Assembly (NCBI RefSeq): GCF_004167675.1
Contig: NZ_SEZQ01000018.1
From: Aliivibrio finisterrensis_A
Lineage (GTDB): Bacteria; Pseudomonadota; Gammaproteobacteria; Enterobacterales; Vibrionaceae
Direction: 5' to 3' (one strand)
Length of the DNA: 64,000 bases
Every line of letters starts with the position of its first letter. Position 1 is the first letter of the stretch. Below the pieces are notes generated by a model. It was not told the origin of the DNA and made no database searches. It saw only the letters and a list, made by a program, of their open reading frames with translations. Both the position numbers and the translations under genes were made by a program. This document shows positions 44,705 to 53,455 of this stretch, one piece after another.

Positions 44705-46420
44705 TTAAAACTCCGCCTCAATATCAAATTCCATCGGTTCTTTGGTCATCGGGTGTGTTAGGGATAAATAGCCAGCGTGCAAATGTAATCGGTTCGCTTT
44801 TTTACCATAGAGATCATCGCCTACAATCGGCATATTTAAGCCTAACTTATGAGCGCAGTGAACTCGTAATTGATGTGTGCGACCTGTTTTTGGGTACAGA
44901 TAAACTTTAGTTTTATTTTTTATGCGTTCAATGACTTGATACGTTGTCTCTGCAGGTTTTCCATGTTCAAAGCAGACTAGCTGACGAGGACGATCATACA
45001 AATCACCACGTAGTGGTAATGTTATCATTCCTTCATCTTGCGTTAATACGCCTTCAATTAAGGCGGTGTATCGCTTCTCAATAGTACGGTTGATAAACTG
45101 TTTTTGTAATCGTTTATGTGCTTTTTTGGTTAGTCCTAATATCATTAAACCAGAGGTTGCCATATCTAAGCGGTGGACGATCAATCCTCCAGTAGCATTA
45201 GGGTAACGCTGTTGAATACGAGTATAGACAGAGTCTTGAATATTCTTACCAGGAACAGATAAAAAATCTGCAGGTTTATTAATGACAACCATACATTCAT
45301 CTTCATAAATTATGTCGATGTCTTTGCCTTCCGCTGGGTTGATTAATAATGGGTTTTCATCCATTTCAATTCCATCAAGCATGTGACCTAAAATTGGTTG
45401 GCATTTACTTTGGCAAGAAGCATAGAATTTCTTATGCTGACGGATCTCAGATTTTGGAGCTACACCCCACCAAAACTCCGCTAATGCTAATGGTTTTAAA
45501 TCATGAGTAAACGCATATTGCAGTAACTTAGGAGCTGCACATTCACCAGAACCTGCTGGGGGAATATGGTTTGGCGTATCTTTGAAAATATCATTGAGAT
45601 CTTTTTCTACACCATGTGTATTTAAAAACTTATACTGCTGAAATAGCTTCTTTTGTAGCGCATTAGATAGATTTTTGCGTGCTGTTTTTAGTGTGGCAAG
45701 TTCGATATTAAGCGTATCTAATTGGCTTTGAATACTACTGATTTCGTTATCCCAAAAAAGCTTAAGATCTCTTAGTGTATTTTTCTCTTGAACACTTTCT
45801 TTGCCCAATTTTATCTTTAATTGTTCTAATGCGTCGATAGCTTCTTGATCGTTATCTTGAGCGTGTAATTCGGCTTCTGCACGTTGTGCTTTACGTGATT
45901 TTCGACCTTCAATCATCTCCTGACGCTGTGCTTCTAATTGTTCTTTTGAAGTCAGGCTTTTTGTTTTTACTGCCGCTGTTAATTCAGCTAGTAATGGATT
46001 GGCTAGTTGTTGCTTAATGATTGCATTAATTTCGGTTATCTCAGCGAGCTCTGCTTTGAAAAAACCATCTTCCTCTAACATATCAAATACAGGAGGAACA
46101 AAATGGGGAAGGTGATTACTGTCAGCGACTTTTCCTGAAAAAGCAGATAAGAATCCAACCTCGCCAGATATATGCTGAACGAGCAATACGCCAAACATTT
46201 TACCAATTGCTTTATTATTTTCTTGTATTTCTAAGCCATTCTCTAAGCCAAAATTATGCTGCCATTCTGTTTGACTCTCCAGATGACGTTGTAACTGTTC
46301 TGCAGCCAATTCACATAAAGGGTGGGGTTCATAATAAAATGGAAAAGTGAATCGCTCAGGCAAAGCGTAATGGTCAATTGGATGAGAAAAAGAGGTAAAA
46401 CACAGTTCAGACGTAGGCAT
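44705..46420 (-). CDS. RluA family pseudouridine synthase with long N-terminal extension (copy 1)
   Basis: 571 residues. The same architecture as the downstream gene: an N-terminal extension with YALPERFTFPFYYEPHPLCE, a coiled-coil-like middle, and a C-terminal RluA domain with IVHRLDMATSGLMIL, KRYTALIEG and TGRTHQLRVHCAHKLGLN. It is transcribed first, and the second copy begins one base after its stop, so the two are one operon. The long middle section could bind RNA or ribosomes, but this is not shown. The copies have diverged substantially in the extension and stayed similar in the catalytic part, so the duplication is not recent. Confidence 0.9.
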   Translation of the reverse strand: MPTSELCFTSFSHPIDHYALPERFTFPFYYEPHPLCELAAEQLQRHLESQTEWQHNFGLENGLEIQENNKAIGKMFGVLLVQHISGEVGFLSAFSGKVADSNHLPHFVPPVFDMLEEDGFFKAELAEITEINAIIKQQLANPLLAELTAAVKTKSLTSKEQLEAQRQEMIEGRKSRKAQRAEAELHAQDNDQEAIDALEQLKIKLGKESVQEKNTLRDLKLFWDNEISSIQSQLDTLNIELATLKTARKNLSNALQKKLFQQYKFLNTHGVEKDLNDIFKDTPNHIPPAGSGECAAPKLLQYAFTHDLKPLALAEFWWGVAPKSEIRQHKKFYASCQSKCQPILGHMLDGIEMDENPLLINPAEGKDIDIIYEDECMVVINKPADFLSVPGKNIQDSVYTRIQQRYPNATGGLIVHRLDMATSGLMILGLTKKAHKRLQKQFINRTIEKRYTALIEGVLTQDEGMITLPLRGDLYDRPRQLVCFEHGKPAETTYQVIERIKNKTKVYLYPKTGRTHQLRVHCAHKLGLNMPIVGDDLYGKKANRLHLHAGYLSLTHPMTKEPMEFDIEAEF

Positions 46421-46555
46421 AATGATATCTATATTAGCAGGGATGAAATAGGGGGATATTGCAGAATGACGCGCATAAAGATAAGTGATTCAAAAATAGG
46501 TTGAGACCGCTGATTTTGAATCACTCGAATGCGTTGGTGTACAGAAGTAAGTGGC

Positions 46556-46792
46556 TTATTCTGCTGCTTTTACGCGAATTTTGTCTTTACCAAACTTTTT
46601 ACCGTCTTCAGCTGCGATCGCGGCTAACGCTTCTTCTTCAACTAGCATTTCAACAAAACCAAAACCTTTTGATTCGCCTGTAATTTCGTCGATTACTAAT
46701 TTACAGTATTGGAATGAACCGTGTGCTTGGAACATTTCACGTAATTGGAATTCAGACATGGTGCGAGGAAGATTGCGAACAAGTAATTTCAT
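46556..46792 (-). CDS. RNA recognition motif (RRM) protein
   Basis: 78 residues, a single RRM domain. RNP2 is LLVRNL (3-8) and RNP1 is SKGFGFVEM (about 41-49), with the beta-alpha-beta-beta-alpha-beta order intact. Small RRM proteins of this kind in bacteria bind single-stranded RNA and are often cold-responsive. The target is unknown. The gene stands alone between the pseudouridine synthase pair and a porin, all on the minus strand. A plus-strand reading in the same bases is a shadow. Confidence 0.9.
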   Translation of the reverse strand: MKLLVRNLPRTMSEFQLREMFQAHGSFQYCKLVIDEITGESKGFGFVEMLVEEEALAAIAAEDGKKFGKDKIRVKAAE

Positions 46793-46871
46793 GAGTAACC
46801 ATATAATAGTGATTTTAAGGGTACGTTATAACAGATCTTGGTGGTTTCCCCAAGTATTCTATCGATTCAAA

Positions 46872-46911
46872 AATAGAAAATCCGAAACCACATTAACATG
46901 ATTTCGGATTT
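46872..46911 (-). terminator. Terminator of the porin gene
   Basis: AAATCCGAAA (46878-46887) and TTTCGGATTT (46902-46911). The minus strand continues TTTTCTATTTTT. It is 51 bases after the porin stop. Confidence 0.8.
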
Positions 46912-46961
46912 GGATTTAGCCCTCCACCCAGAGCGCTAAAATTTGGGCATATTAGGTTGGA

Positions 46962-47900
46962 TTAGAAATCGTAACGCAGGCCAAATTGAAGTTGATCATC
47001 TAAGTTATCCATTTGCTCAAATTTATAACCTGCGTAAGTACGAAAGCTGTTGTTGAGTTTATAAATGGCTTCAATGGCTGTATTGTTTACAGTGTCATTA
47101 CTGTCTATTTCTTGGAAGTTATAAACGCCTTGGAAAACCCACTGGTCAAGCTTATAAGCAGCGGCAAGTTCATAACCGCTTGCATCAAGCTTATCGACTT
47201 CACCTGTTGTAAATAAGCCAGATACCATAAACGCATTAAGCGTGTAGCGAACCGCTAGGTTGACTTGATCTGCATCTACTTTTGCTATGCCATTTGGAGA
47301 TTGTTCACCAGAGGTATATCCAAGACCAAAATCTAAGCCCATTGGTAATGCATACATACCTGAAATACCAAAGCTATCATTTTTCTTTTCGTTACTAGCA
47401 ATGTAGTTTGCTTGAATTGTTAGTGCATCAAACTCACCTGAGTATAAAAAGTTATTCTCACGTTTATCTTTGTTACCTGTCGTTAAATCAGCCGCATCAC
47501 CACCGAATGTAGCTAAAATATCAGTGTAATCGGTAAGCATCACTTGTGCTGAATCTTGCTGACCATACGAGAAATTACCAATGTTTGTGCTTAAGCCTGC
47601 GAATAGGTAACGGGTATTTACGGTATTACCTTTACCACTGCCAATCTCAACTTCATAAGTACCAAATGCGCCTAAGCTATCGTTGATTTTAGTTTTGCCT
47701 TTTAAATTAATACGAGCACGGCTTTTGTCTTCAAATGAGCTGTCTTTTGCTGTTTCATTATTGTCTGAAATATTCGCGCGAGCTTCGGCTCTGCCACCAA
47801 CTTTTAATTGTGTATCATCTTGATCATAAACGGTTGCAGCTAAAAGAGGGGTTGATAAAAAAGATGAGACGATAGCTGTTGATAGTAGTAATTTTTTCAT
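46962..47900 (-). CDS. General Gram-negative porin
   Basis: 312 residues. A cleavable signal peptide (about 1-21, STPLLA/AT) is followed by KVGGRAEARANI and alternating amphipathic strands, and the protein ends in the outer-membrane signature phenylalanine (LQFGLRYDF). It is a 16-strand trimeric porin by family (OmpU/OmpL-like in vibrios), though shorter than average. It allows diffusion of small solutes. The upstream region 47901-48080 would hold its promoter. I do not assign it to OmpU or OmpT because the pore-lining loop is not diagnostic. Confidence 0.88.
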   Translation of the reverse strand: MKKLLLSTAIVSSFLSTPLLAATVYDQDDTQLKVGGRAEARANISDNNETAKDSSFEDKSRARINLKGKTKINDSLGAFGTYEVEIGSGKGNTVNTRYLFAGLSTNIGNFSYGQQDSAQVMLTDYTDILATFGGDAADLTTGNKDKRENNFLYSGEFDALTIQANYIASNEKKNDSFGISGMYALPMGLDFGLGYTSGEQSPNGIAKVDADQVNLAVRYTLNAFMVSGLFTTGEVDKLDASGYELAAAYKLDQWVFQGVYNFQEIDSNDTVNNTAIEAIYKLNNSFRTYAGYKFEQMDNLDDQLQFGLRYDF

Positions 47901-48011
47901 TAGATTCCATACCTTTAAAATACCAAAACACTCCGCTTTGGTTTAGTTAATTGCTTGGGATCTAAGATAAATTTTATATATGAAAGATTAATGTCAGTTA
48001 TGTTTAATATT

Positions 48012-48050
48012 TATAAAGGTAATGTGTCGTTAGGGTGACAAACACATTAC
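48012..48050 (-). terminator. Probable terminator of the ferric reductase gene
   Basis: GTAATGTGT (48019-48027) and ACACATTAC (48042-48050) form a 9-bp stem. On the minus strand it is followed by CTTTATAAAT, a weak U tract. It is 31 bases after the stop. Confidence 0.5.
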
Positions 48051-48080
48051 TCTTGATAGTTCGCTTAATTGCTTTATTGT

Positions 48081-48944
48081 TTAGTGAATACGTTTGATGT
48101 TCTTTTTATGACGATCTTCTTCGCTTAAGAGTTGACAGGTCGCACAATTTTTTTTGCCATCAATTTTGTATTTCATGCAGCAGGTTTCACGTTGAACATA
48201 AAGGATTGCCTGATGTTTATTTTCAGCAACTCGTATATGAGAAAGATCTTTTCCTATTTCAGGCATAATACTTTCTAACCATTGCTGGGCTTTTGGTGCT
48301 ACTTGATTCGCGAGTTCTTTTGAGAGCCCTTTTTCAGTTAAGCGCATGAAAAAGACGCTTACGGCAAGAGAAATGGCTCCCCAAAATGGTCTGTGTTTCA
48401 ATCTTTCTTGCTCAAATAACACACTTAGTCCAGCACCTATCTGCTGTAATAAATGGGTAAATGCTTCATCAAGTTTATCTTGATTCTCTACGACGGTTGC
48501 TTGTGGTTCAGAAGCCAAAGGATCGGTTGCAAGGCAAACAAAAGGGCAAGCGTTATTAATTTTTAGTGATTTTATCTTTTCGCCATTGGGTGTCGAAATG
48601 AAAATATCGTTAAACTGAATAATAGGAACACGATTAAAGCGTAAACGTAGAGCGACTAAGCTGGTAAAAAATTGGTTATTAAATGACTTTAGCCACATGG
48701 AAGCTGAAACATTTTGGTTTACGTTGTTTTTTTTACCGAATAATTCAATCGCGTTGGATAAATGGGCAGGTAACCACTGGTTTAAAGGTGAGTGCTTATC
48801 ATCAAGTTGTTCTTTATTGATTGCTTTAAGTTTGAAATTATCATCAGCATCGTTTAACCATGCCAATTGCTCTTTTAAAGAGTGGCATGAATCAGGTGAT
48901 TTTTTGCTACGCCATAATGGCATTAGTTGTTCTGCAATATGCAT
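48081..48944 (-). CDS. FhuF-like siderophore ferric-iron reductase
   Basis: 287 residues, cytoplasmic or membrane-peripheral. The C terminus carries ETCCMKYKIDGKKNCATC, the Cys-Cys-x10-Cys-x2-Cys pattern that binds the unusual 2Fe-2S cluster of FhuF proteins. The rest (residues 1-240) is the poorly conserved FhuF-like domain. It reduces Fe(III) held by siderophores so that iron is released inside the cell. It follows anmK by 31 bases on the same strand, and I see only a weak AT-rich stretch there that could be a Fur box. It may be expressed from the anmK promoter, an odd pairing of cell-wall recycling and iron. Confidence 0.85.
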   Translation of the reverse strand: MHIAEQLMPLWRSKKSPDSCHSLKEQLAWLNDADDNFKLKAINKEQLDDKHSPLNQWLPAHLSNAIELFGKKNNVNQNVSASMWLKSFNNQFFTSLVALRLRFNRVPIIQFNDIFISTPNGEKIKSLKINNACPFVCLATDPLASEPQATVVENQDKLDEAFTHLLQQIGAGLSVLFEQERLKHRPFWGAISLAVSVFFMRLTEKGLSKELANQVAPKAQQWLESIMPEIGKDLSHIRVAENKHQAILYVQRETCCMKYKIDGKKNCATCQLLSEEDRHKKNIKRIH

Positions 48945-48975
48945 ATGAGCTACTTTAAATTATTATTATTTGTAT

Positions 48976-50079
48976 TTAAGATGCCGGGTAGATTACACCT
49001 AAACTTGCATAACGAGAAGCGCCCGTCACATCCGGTTCGTTACTTGGTAAATCATGAATTCGTTGATGTGCTAACCATGCAAACGCCATTGCTTCCATAT
49101 TGTCACTATCTACATTGTAGTCGTTAGTGGTGGTAACTGCCCAATTTGGCAGATGAACTTGCAATCTTTCCATTAAATAATGATTATGAGCGCCCCCACC
49201 ACAGACTAATAATTTTGCGTCATCACCGGTATGGAATCGAATGACTTGATCAGCAATTGTCGTCACAGTGAACTCTAATAACGTAGCTTGAACATCCGGC
49301 GTTTGATAATGTTTATTCTCTATATATTGAGCAAACCAATCTAAGTTAAATAACTCACGACCTGTGCTTTTTGGGTATGGACGAGTAAAATATTCATGTG
49401 CTTTTAGTTGGTTTAGTAATTCATCAATTATTTGCCCTGAGCGTGCCCATGCGCCATCTTTATCATAGCTTAATTGTTGGTGCTCGGTGATCCATGCATC
49501 CATCAGCATATTGCCGGGGCCTGTGTCATAACCGATAACTGGTGAGTCTTTCTGTAAAATAGAAATATTAGAAATACCGCCAATGTTTAAAATAACGTGA
49601 GTACTTTCGGGTTTCCCAAATAAGGTGTGGTGGAAAGCGGGTACTAATGGTGCGCCTTGTCCGCCTAGTGCCATGTCTTTACGGCGAAAGTCAGCAATTG
49701 TATTAATTCCTGTTTTAGCCGCGATAATATTGCTATCGCCAAGTTGCATCGTAAAAGGGTATTGTGCATCAGGTGAATGAAAAACCGTTTGACCATGGCT
49801 GCCAATGGCGGTGATCTCTTCTGGTTTAATATGCAGAGAATGAAGAAGGTGTAGTGCAGCATCAGCAAATAAATGACCTAAGCGATGGTCAATTTCACCA
49901 ATCACCTTTAAATTAGTTTGTTGACCAGTACAAACAGCCAATAAATCAGCTTTTAATTGAGGCTCCATTGGGAAATCGGCATGACCAAGTAGATTGATTG
50001 TTGTGCCATTTGTTTCTACGACAACGGCATCAACGCCATCTAAACTGGTTCCTGACATTAAGCCAATGTATTTTTCCAT
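48976..50079 (-). CDS. anmK: Anhydro-N-acetylmuramic acid kinase
   Basis: 367 residues. An ASKHA-fold kinase: the phosphate loop YIGLMSGTSLDGVDAV opens the protein, with AIGSHGQTVFHSP, NTIADFRRKDMALGGQGAPL and GYDTGPGNMLMDAW as further family signatures. It hydrolyses and phosphorylates 1,6-anhydro-MurNAc to MurNAc-6-phosphate in peptidoglycan recycling. The ATG at 50079 has GGAG seven bases upstream and is preferred to an in-frame start 26 codons earlier. It is divergent from nagZ, the enzyme that produces its substrate. Confidence 0.96.
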   Translation of the reverse strand: MEKYIGLMSGTSLDGVDAVVVETNGTTINLLGHADFPMEPQLKADLLAVCTGQQTNLKVIGEIDHRLGHLFADAALHLLHSLHIKPEEITAIGSHGQTVFHSPDAQYPFTMQLGDSNIIAAKTGINTIADFRRKDMALGGQGAPLVPAFHHTLFGKPESTHVILNIGGISNISILQKDSPVIGYDTGPGNMLMDAWITEHQQLSYDKDGAWARSGQIIDELLNQLKAHEYFTRPYPKSTGRELFNLDWFAQYIENKHYQTPDVQATLLEFTVTTIADQVIRFHTGDDAKLLVCGGGAHNHYLMERLQVHLPNWAVTTTNDYNVDSDNMEAMAFAWLAHQRIHDLPSNEPDVTGASRYASLGVIYPAS

Positions 50080-50251
50080 GCCAATACTCCATAAATGCTG
50101 ATTAATTAACGGTTTTATTGTGCCATAAAGTCGGTGAATAATATCTATATTACTCACATTATTGACATAAAATTACCATAGATAAGATGTTAATATGTGA
50201 AAGGGCATGATACTTTAAGCCTATAAAAATTAAGATGATTTGGAGAAAAAT

Positions 50252-51247
50252 ATGGGTCCATTATGGCTAGATGTTGAAGGATATGAAATTGATGCAGAAG
50301 AGCGTGAGTTACTTCAACATCCAACAGTGGGCGGATTGATCCTTTTCGCTCGAAATTATCATGACTCAAAGCAATTAGCAGCATTAACCGCTTCTATTCG
50401 TAAAGCGGCAGGGCGTCCAATCCTTATTGGTGTTGATCAAGAAGGCGGCCGAGTTCAGCGTTTTAGAGATGAATTTACTCTTATTCCACCAGCGCAAGCA
50501 TACGCTGAAATGGATAATGGTCTTGAGTTAGCAAAAACAGCAGGCTGGTTATTGTGTTCAGAGCTCGTTGCTCATGATATTGACCTTACGTTTGCACCAG
50601 TGCTTGATAATGGTTTTGATTGCAAAGCCATTGGTAACCGTGCATTTGGTGACGATATTAATACTATCGTTAAATACAGCACGGCCTTTATGAAAGGGAT
50701 GAAATCTGCGGGTACTTCAACAACGGGGAAACATTTTCCTGGGCACGGTGGTGTGATAGCTGATTCTCATTTAGAAACCCCTTATGATCACCGTGATAAT
50801 ATTTTCGAACTCGATATGGCGATTTTTAAAGCACAAATCGATGCGGGTATTTTGGATGCGATGATGCCAGCTCATGTTATCTACCCTGAGTATGATGCAT
50901 CACCAGCGAGTGGGTCTTCATTTTGGTTGAAAGACGTACTGCGTAAACAGCTTAACTTTAACGGCTTGGTGTTTTCTGATGACTTGAGCATGGAAGGTGC
51001 CACAATCATGGGTGGGCCAGCAGAGCGATCTCAGCAAGCATTAGATGCAGGTTGCGACATGGTATTGATATGCAATAATCGAAAATCAGCCGTAGAAGTA
51101 TTAGATAACTTAGTTATTCAGACAGTAGAAAAAGCTAATTTATTATTGAAAACACAACATTTCGATAGAAAAACGTTATTAAACAGTAAGGAATGGAAAA
51201 CGGCGAATGAGATCGTTACCCGCGCTTACGATCGCTGGAAAAAGTGA
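50252..51247 (+). CDS. nagZ: Beta-N-acetylhexosaminidase NagZ
   Basis: 331 residues, glycoside hydrolase family 3, single-domain bacterial type. The substrate and catalytic His/Asp loop is KHFPGHGGVIADSH, and the nucleophile Asp is in VFSDDLSMEGA. VDQEGGRVQR is also diagnostic. It removes GlcNAc from anhydro-muropeptides in the cytoplasm. The resulting anhydroMurNAc is handled by AnmK, encoded divergently 172 bases away. The ATG at 50252 has GGAG at six bases; a TTG four codons earlier would place the ribosome binding site inside the gene. A shared hairpin follows. Confidence 0.97.
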   Translation: MGPLWLDVEGYEIDAEERELLQHPTVGGLILFARNYHDSKQLAALTASIRKAAGRPILIGVDQEGGRVQRFRDEFTLIPPAQAYAEMDNGLELAKTAGWLLCSELVAHDIDLTFAPVLDNGFDCKAIGNRAFGDDINTIVKYSTAFMKGMKSAGTSTTGKHFPGHGGVIADSHLETPYDHRDNIFELDMAIFKAQIDAGILDAMMPAHVIYPEYDASPASGSSFWLKDVLRKQLNFNGLVFSDDLSMEGATIMGGPAERSQQALDAGCDMVLICNNRKSAVEVLDNLVIQTVEKANLLLKTQHFDRKTLLNSKEWKTANEIVTRAYDRWKK

Positions 51248-51283
51248 TCACTTGAGTAATGACTAGCTTTTAGAGATAAATAA

Positions 51284-51312
51284 AAACGCACAAGGTTTAT
51301 ACTTGTGCGTTT
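51284..51312. terminator. Bidirectional terminator, nagZ / lipoprotein
   Basis: AAACGCACAAG (51284-51294) and CTTGTGCGTTT (51302-51312) form an 11-bp stem with A and T rich flanks, between two convergent genes. Confidence 0.88.
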
Positions 51313-51319
51313 ATTTTAT

Positions 51320-53107
51320 TTATTGAAGTTTAAGCAGAGATGTTCTCTTTATTTCTCTTCCATCGTAAGCATTTTGTAATGTGAAAATATGACCATTATT
51401 GGATTCAAAAACAAAAAATGGCCACTCTGTGTAATTTACCTCATCTATCATAGAGGTTGTTTCTTCATAGCGTGTGATTTCTGTATTATTTGATTTTTGT
51501 AGCTGTCTGATCATGTTAAATGGGTATTCTTCAATAATCCATAGATAAGCGCCTGTATCAAACAGATGTTTTAATTTAGCCGTTTCATTTAACTCTACAT
51601 CACTCACATAATTTTGTAATGGAAGTTGTCCTACGTGAGTCATATCCATAAATTCAAAGTCAGAGATGAAAAAATAATCTCCTGTTTGTGAATAATAATA
51701 ATTTCCAGTCCGATCAAACCAAAAATCATCACCATGGTCATAAGTACCATGATAAACATCCGATTTTGGTTGCTCATCCCAACGTTCTGAATCTAATATA
51801 ACTTTTGAGAATGAGCGAGGGCTTGAGTTTATATCTTGTGTATACAAAGCCTCACCATTTGGCGTCACTTTTAATATTGGTCCGCCATAAAACTCGCTTG
51901 AATTACTGGTTTCAATATCACCAGTATTAATGTTTATTCGCTCTAAAGCCTGCCAATTATACCCAGTACTTATCGTATAAACGTGATCCCCTTTTACTGC
52001 AATATTCGATTGGCTGGAATTTGAGTTTAAAAGTTTTTGGAAAGAGGTAGATGGACTTACTTTATTATAATCTATAACAAAAACACCATAATATTGACTA
52101 ACTGCAATTCGGCCTTGCTTTTCACTATGATCAACGGATAGATTTTTAGGATAGCTTGTAAGTGCAAATTTTTCTGTTGTATTACTGCTTATGTCATAAA
52201 CGTAGATAGCATTTTCAGGGGATTCTGATGTCATAACTAAAACATCTAACCCTTGTATATATTCAGCTTCATTAACTGTGAAATCAAATGCTAGAGGGGC
52301 ATTTATAGCAATTGATTCATCACCACTAGCAAGAGGAGAGTTAATTTTATAGGTCATAGGAATACTCAGTGGGCTTCCTTTGATTGGGTAGAGACATTCG
52401 GCATCATAACAAGCATTGACCTTAAACTCTTTACTATGCGTATCAATTAATAGATTACCGGGTAACTTTAAGCCTAGGTCAAGGTCAAATAAATACCCCG
52501 TTCGTTGTGTGACATTAAATTTATTAATTAATTCGCTATCGTTTCCCCGTTTAAAGATAATTGAATTGCTATTACTGCCAGTAACTGAAATTTCTTTTGA
52601 AGTGAAGTTATCGGTGATATTAGCATCATCATAATTGTATTCTCGACTTATTGTAGACTCTGCACTTACCATCCTAATTTCATCGTCTAAGCTTACGTTA
52701 TAATCGATGGTGGCATTAATTGGAGAACCAGACACTTGTTCATTACAATATTCATCATAGCAAAAATTGATAGAGATATTGTGTGTTGATTGGCCATCAC
52801 CAACAGCGTAACCAGGAATAAAATCAACCTCAAGATTACCAGTGCTGTCTGAGGTGATATTCATATAGGTTGATTGGATAGCGATACTGTCATAAAACGC
52901 ACCAAAATAGAGGTTTTTTGAGGTCGTACCTCTTGATTTTACAGGTATAATGACTCGTGTTGATTCTGTCGCATTACCCTGTACGCTAACCTGTGGTGAA
53001 GAGCTGAATACGTGCAAACTTCCGCCATTACTTCCACCGCCACTATCGCTATCTCCACCGCAACCAGCAAGAAGGGCTGCAATAGAAAGAGTTAAAATTT
53101 TATACAT
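51320..53107 (-). CDS. Unknown lipoprotein: duplicated CYDxxC modules plus beta-propeller-like domain
   Basis: 595 residues. The lipobox LLAGC puts the lipidated Cys at 16, followed by a Gly/Ser-rich spacer. Residues about 35-145 and 150-260 are two related beta-rich modules. Each carries a CYDxxC pair (Cys116/Cys121 and Cys233/Cys238), then GSP and an alternating strand. Residues about 265-595 have repeating short strands (VYDISSNTTEKFAL, AVSQYYGVFVIDY) that look like a seven-bladed-propeller type fold. I recognise no family. Location is the inner or outer membrane, facing periplasm or outside. Composition is Asn/Ser/Tyr-rich and AT-rich, which may mean horizontal origin. It is a single gene. 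Confidence 0.75.
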   Translation of the reverse strand: MYKILTLSIAALLAGCGGDSDSGGGSNGGSLHVFSSSPQVSVQGNATESTRVIIPVKSRGTTSKNLYFGAFYDSIAIQSTYMNITSDSTGNLEVDFIPGYAVGDGQSTHNISINFCYDEYCNEQVSGSPINATIDYNVSLDDEIRMVSAESTISREYNYDDANITDNFTSKEISVTGSNSNSIIFKRGNDSELINKFNVTQRTGYLFDLDLGLKLPGNLLIDTHSKEFKVNACYDAECLYPIKGSPLSIPMTYKINSPLASGDESIAINAPLAFDFTVNEAEYIQGLDVLVMTSESPENAIYVYDISSNTTEKFALTSYPKNLSVDHSEKQGRIAVSQYYGVFVIDYNKVSPSTSFQKLLNSNSSQSNIAVKGDHVYTISTGYNWQALERININTGDIETSNSSEFYGGPILKVTPNGEALYTQDINSSPRSFSKVILDSERWDEQPKSDVYHGTYDHGDDFWFDRTGNYYYSQTGDYFFISDFEFMDMTHVGQLPLQNYVSDVELNETAKLKHLFDTGAYLWIIEEYPFNMIRQLQKSNNTEITRYEETTSMIDEVNYTEWPFFVFESNNGHIFTLQNAYDGREIKRTSLLKLQ

Positions 53108-53398
53108 ATATACCTCTATTTTGATTGAGTACTTTGAAGTAATATCACGTTATTTTATGATTTCAATATAAGATTATTAAACTCTCGGTGAGGTTAGGTG
53201 CTGGATTTAATAAGCTTCGATTGGCTTCAAACTTAATATCAATAGGAATGTAATATTACAAATATCTACTAAATGATTTTGTTATATGAAAATATAAATT
53301 AGAGATTTTTAGGTACGTCTTTTCAGTTCAGAATTTTAATAGATAGGTTAATTAATTACATTGGCATAATCTGAGTAAATATAGAAAGTAAAACACAT
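53108..53398. other. Intergenic stretch with no gene seen
   Basis: This AT-rich gap lies between the unknown lipoprotein (starting at 53107 on the minus strand) and the pykA terminator. It should hold the lipoprotein promoter. I found no convincing open frame with a ribosome binding site, no RNA gene and no strong dyad. Confidence 0.5.
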
Positions 53399-53400
53399 AA

Positions 53401-53437
53401 AAAAGCCTCGTAAATCAATTTGATCTACGAGGCTTTT
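53401..53437 (-). terminator. Terminator of pykA
   Basis: AAAAGCCTCGTA (53401-53412) and TACGAGGCTTTT (53426-53437), a perfect 12-bp stem. The minus strand continues with T residues. Confidence 0.92.
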
Positions 53438-53455
53438 GTTTTAAATGTCGATTAA

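Noticed and set aside
48945..48980. Fur box upstream of the ferric reductase
   Set aside because: The stretch is AT-rich with ATTATTATT, but only one side resembles the 19-bp Fur site.
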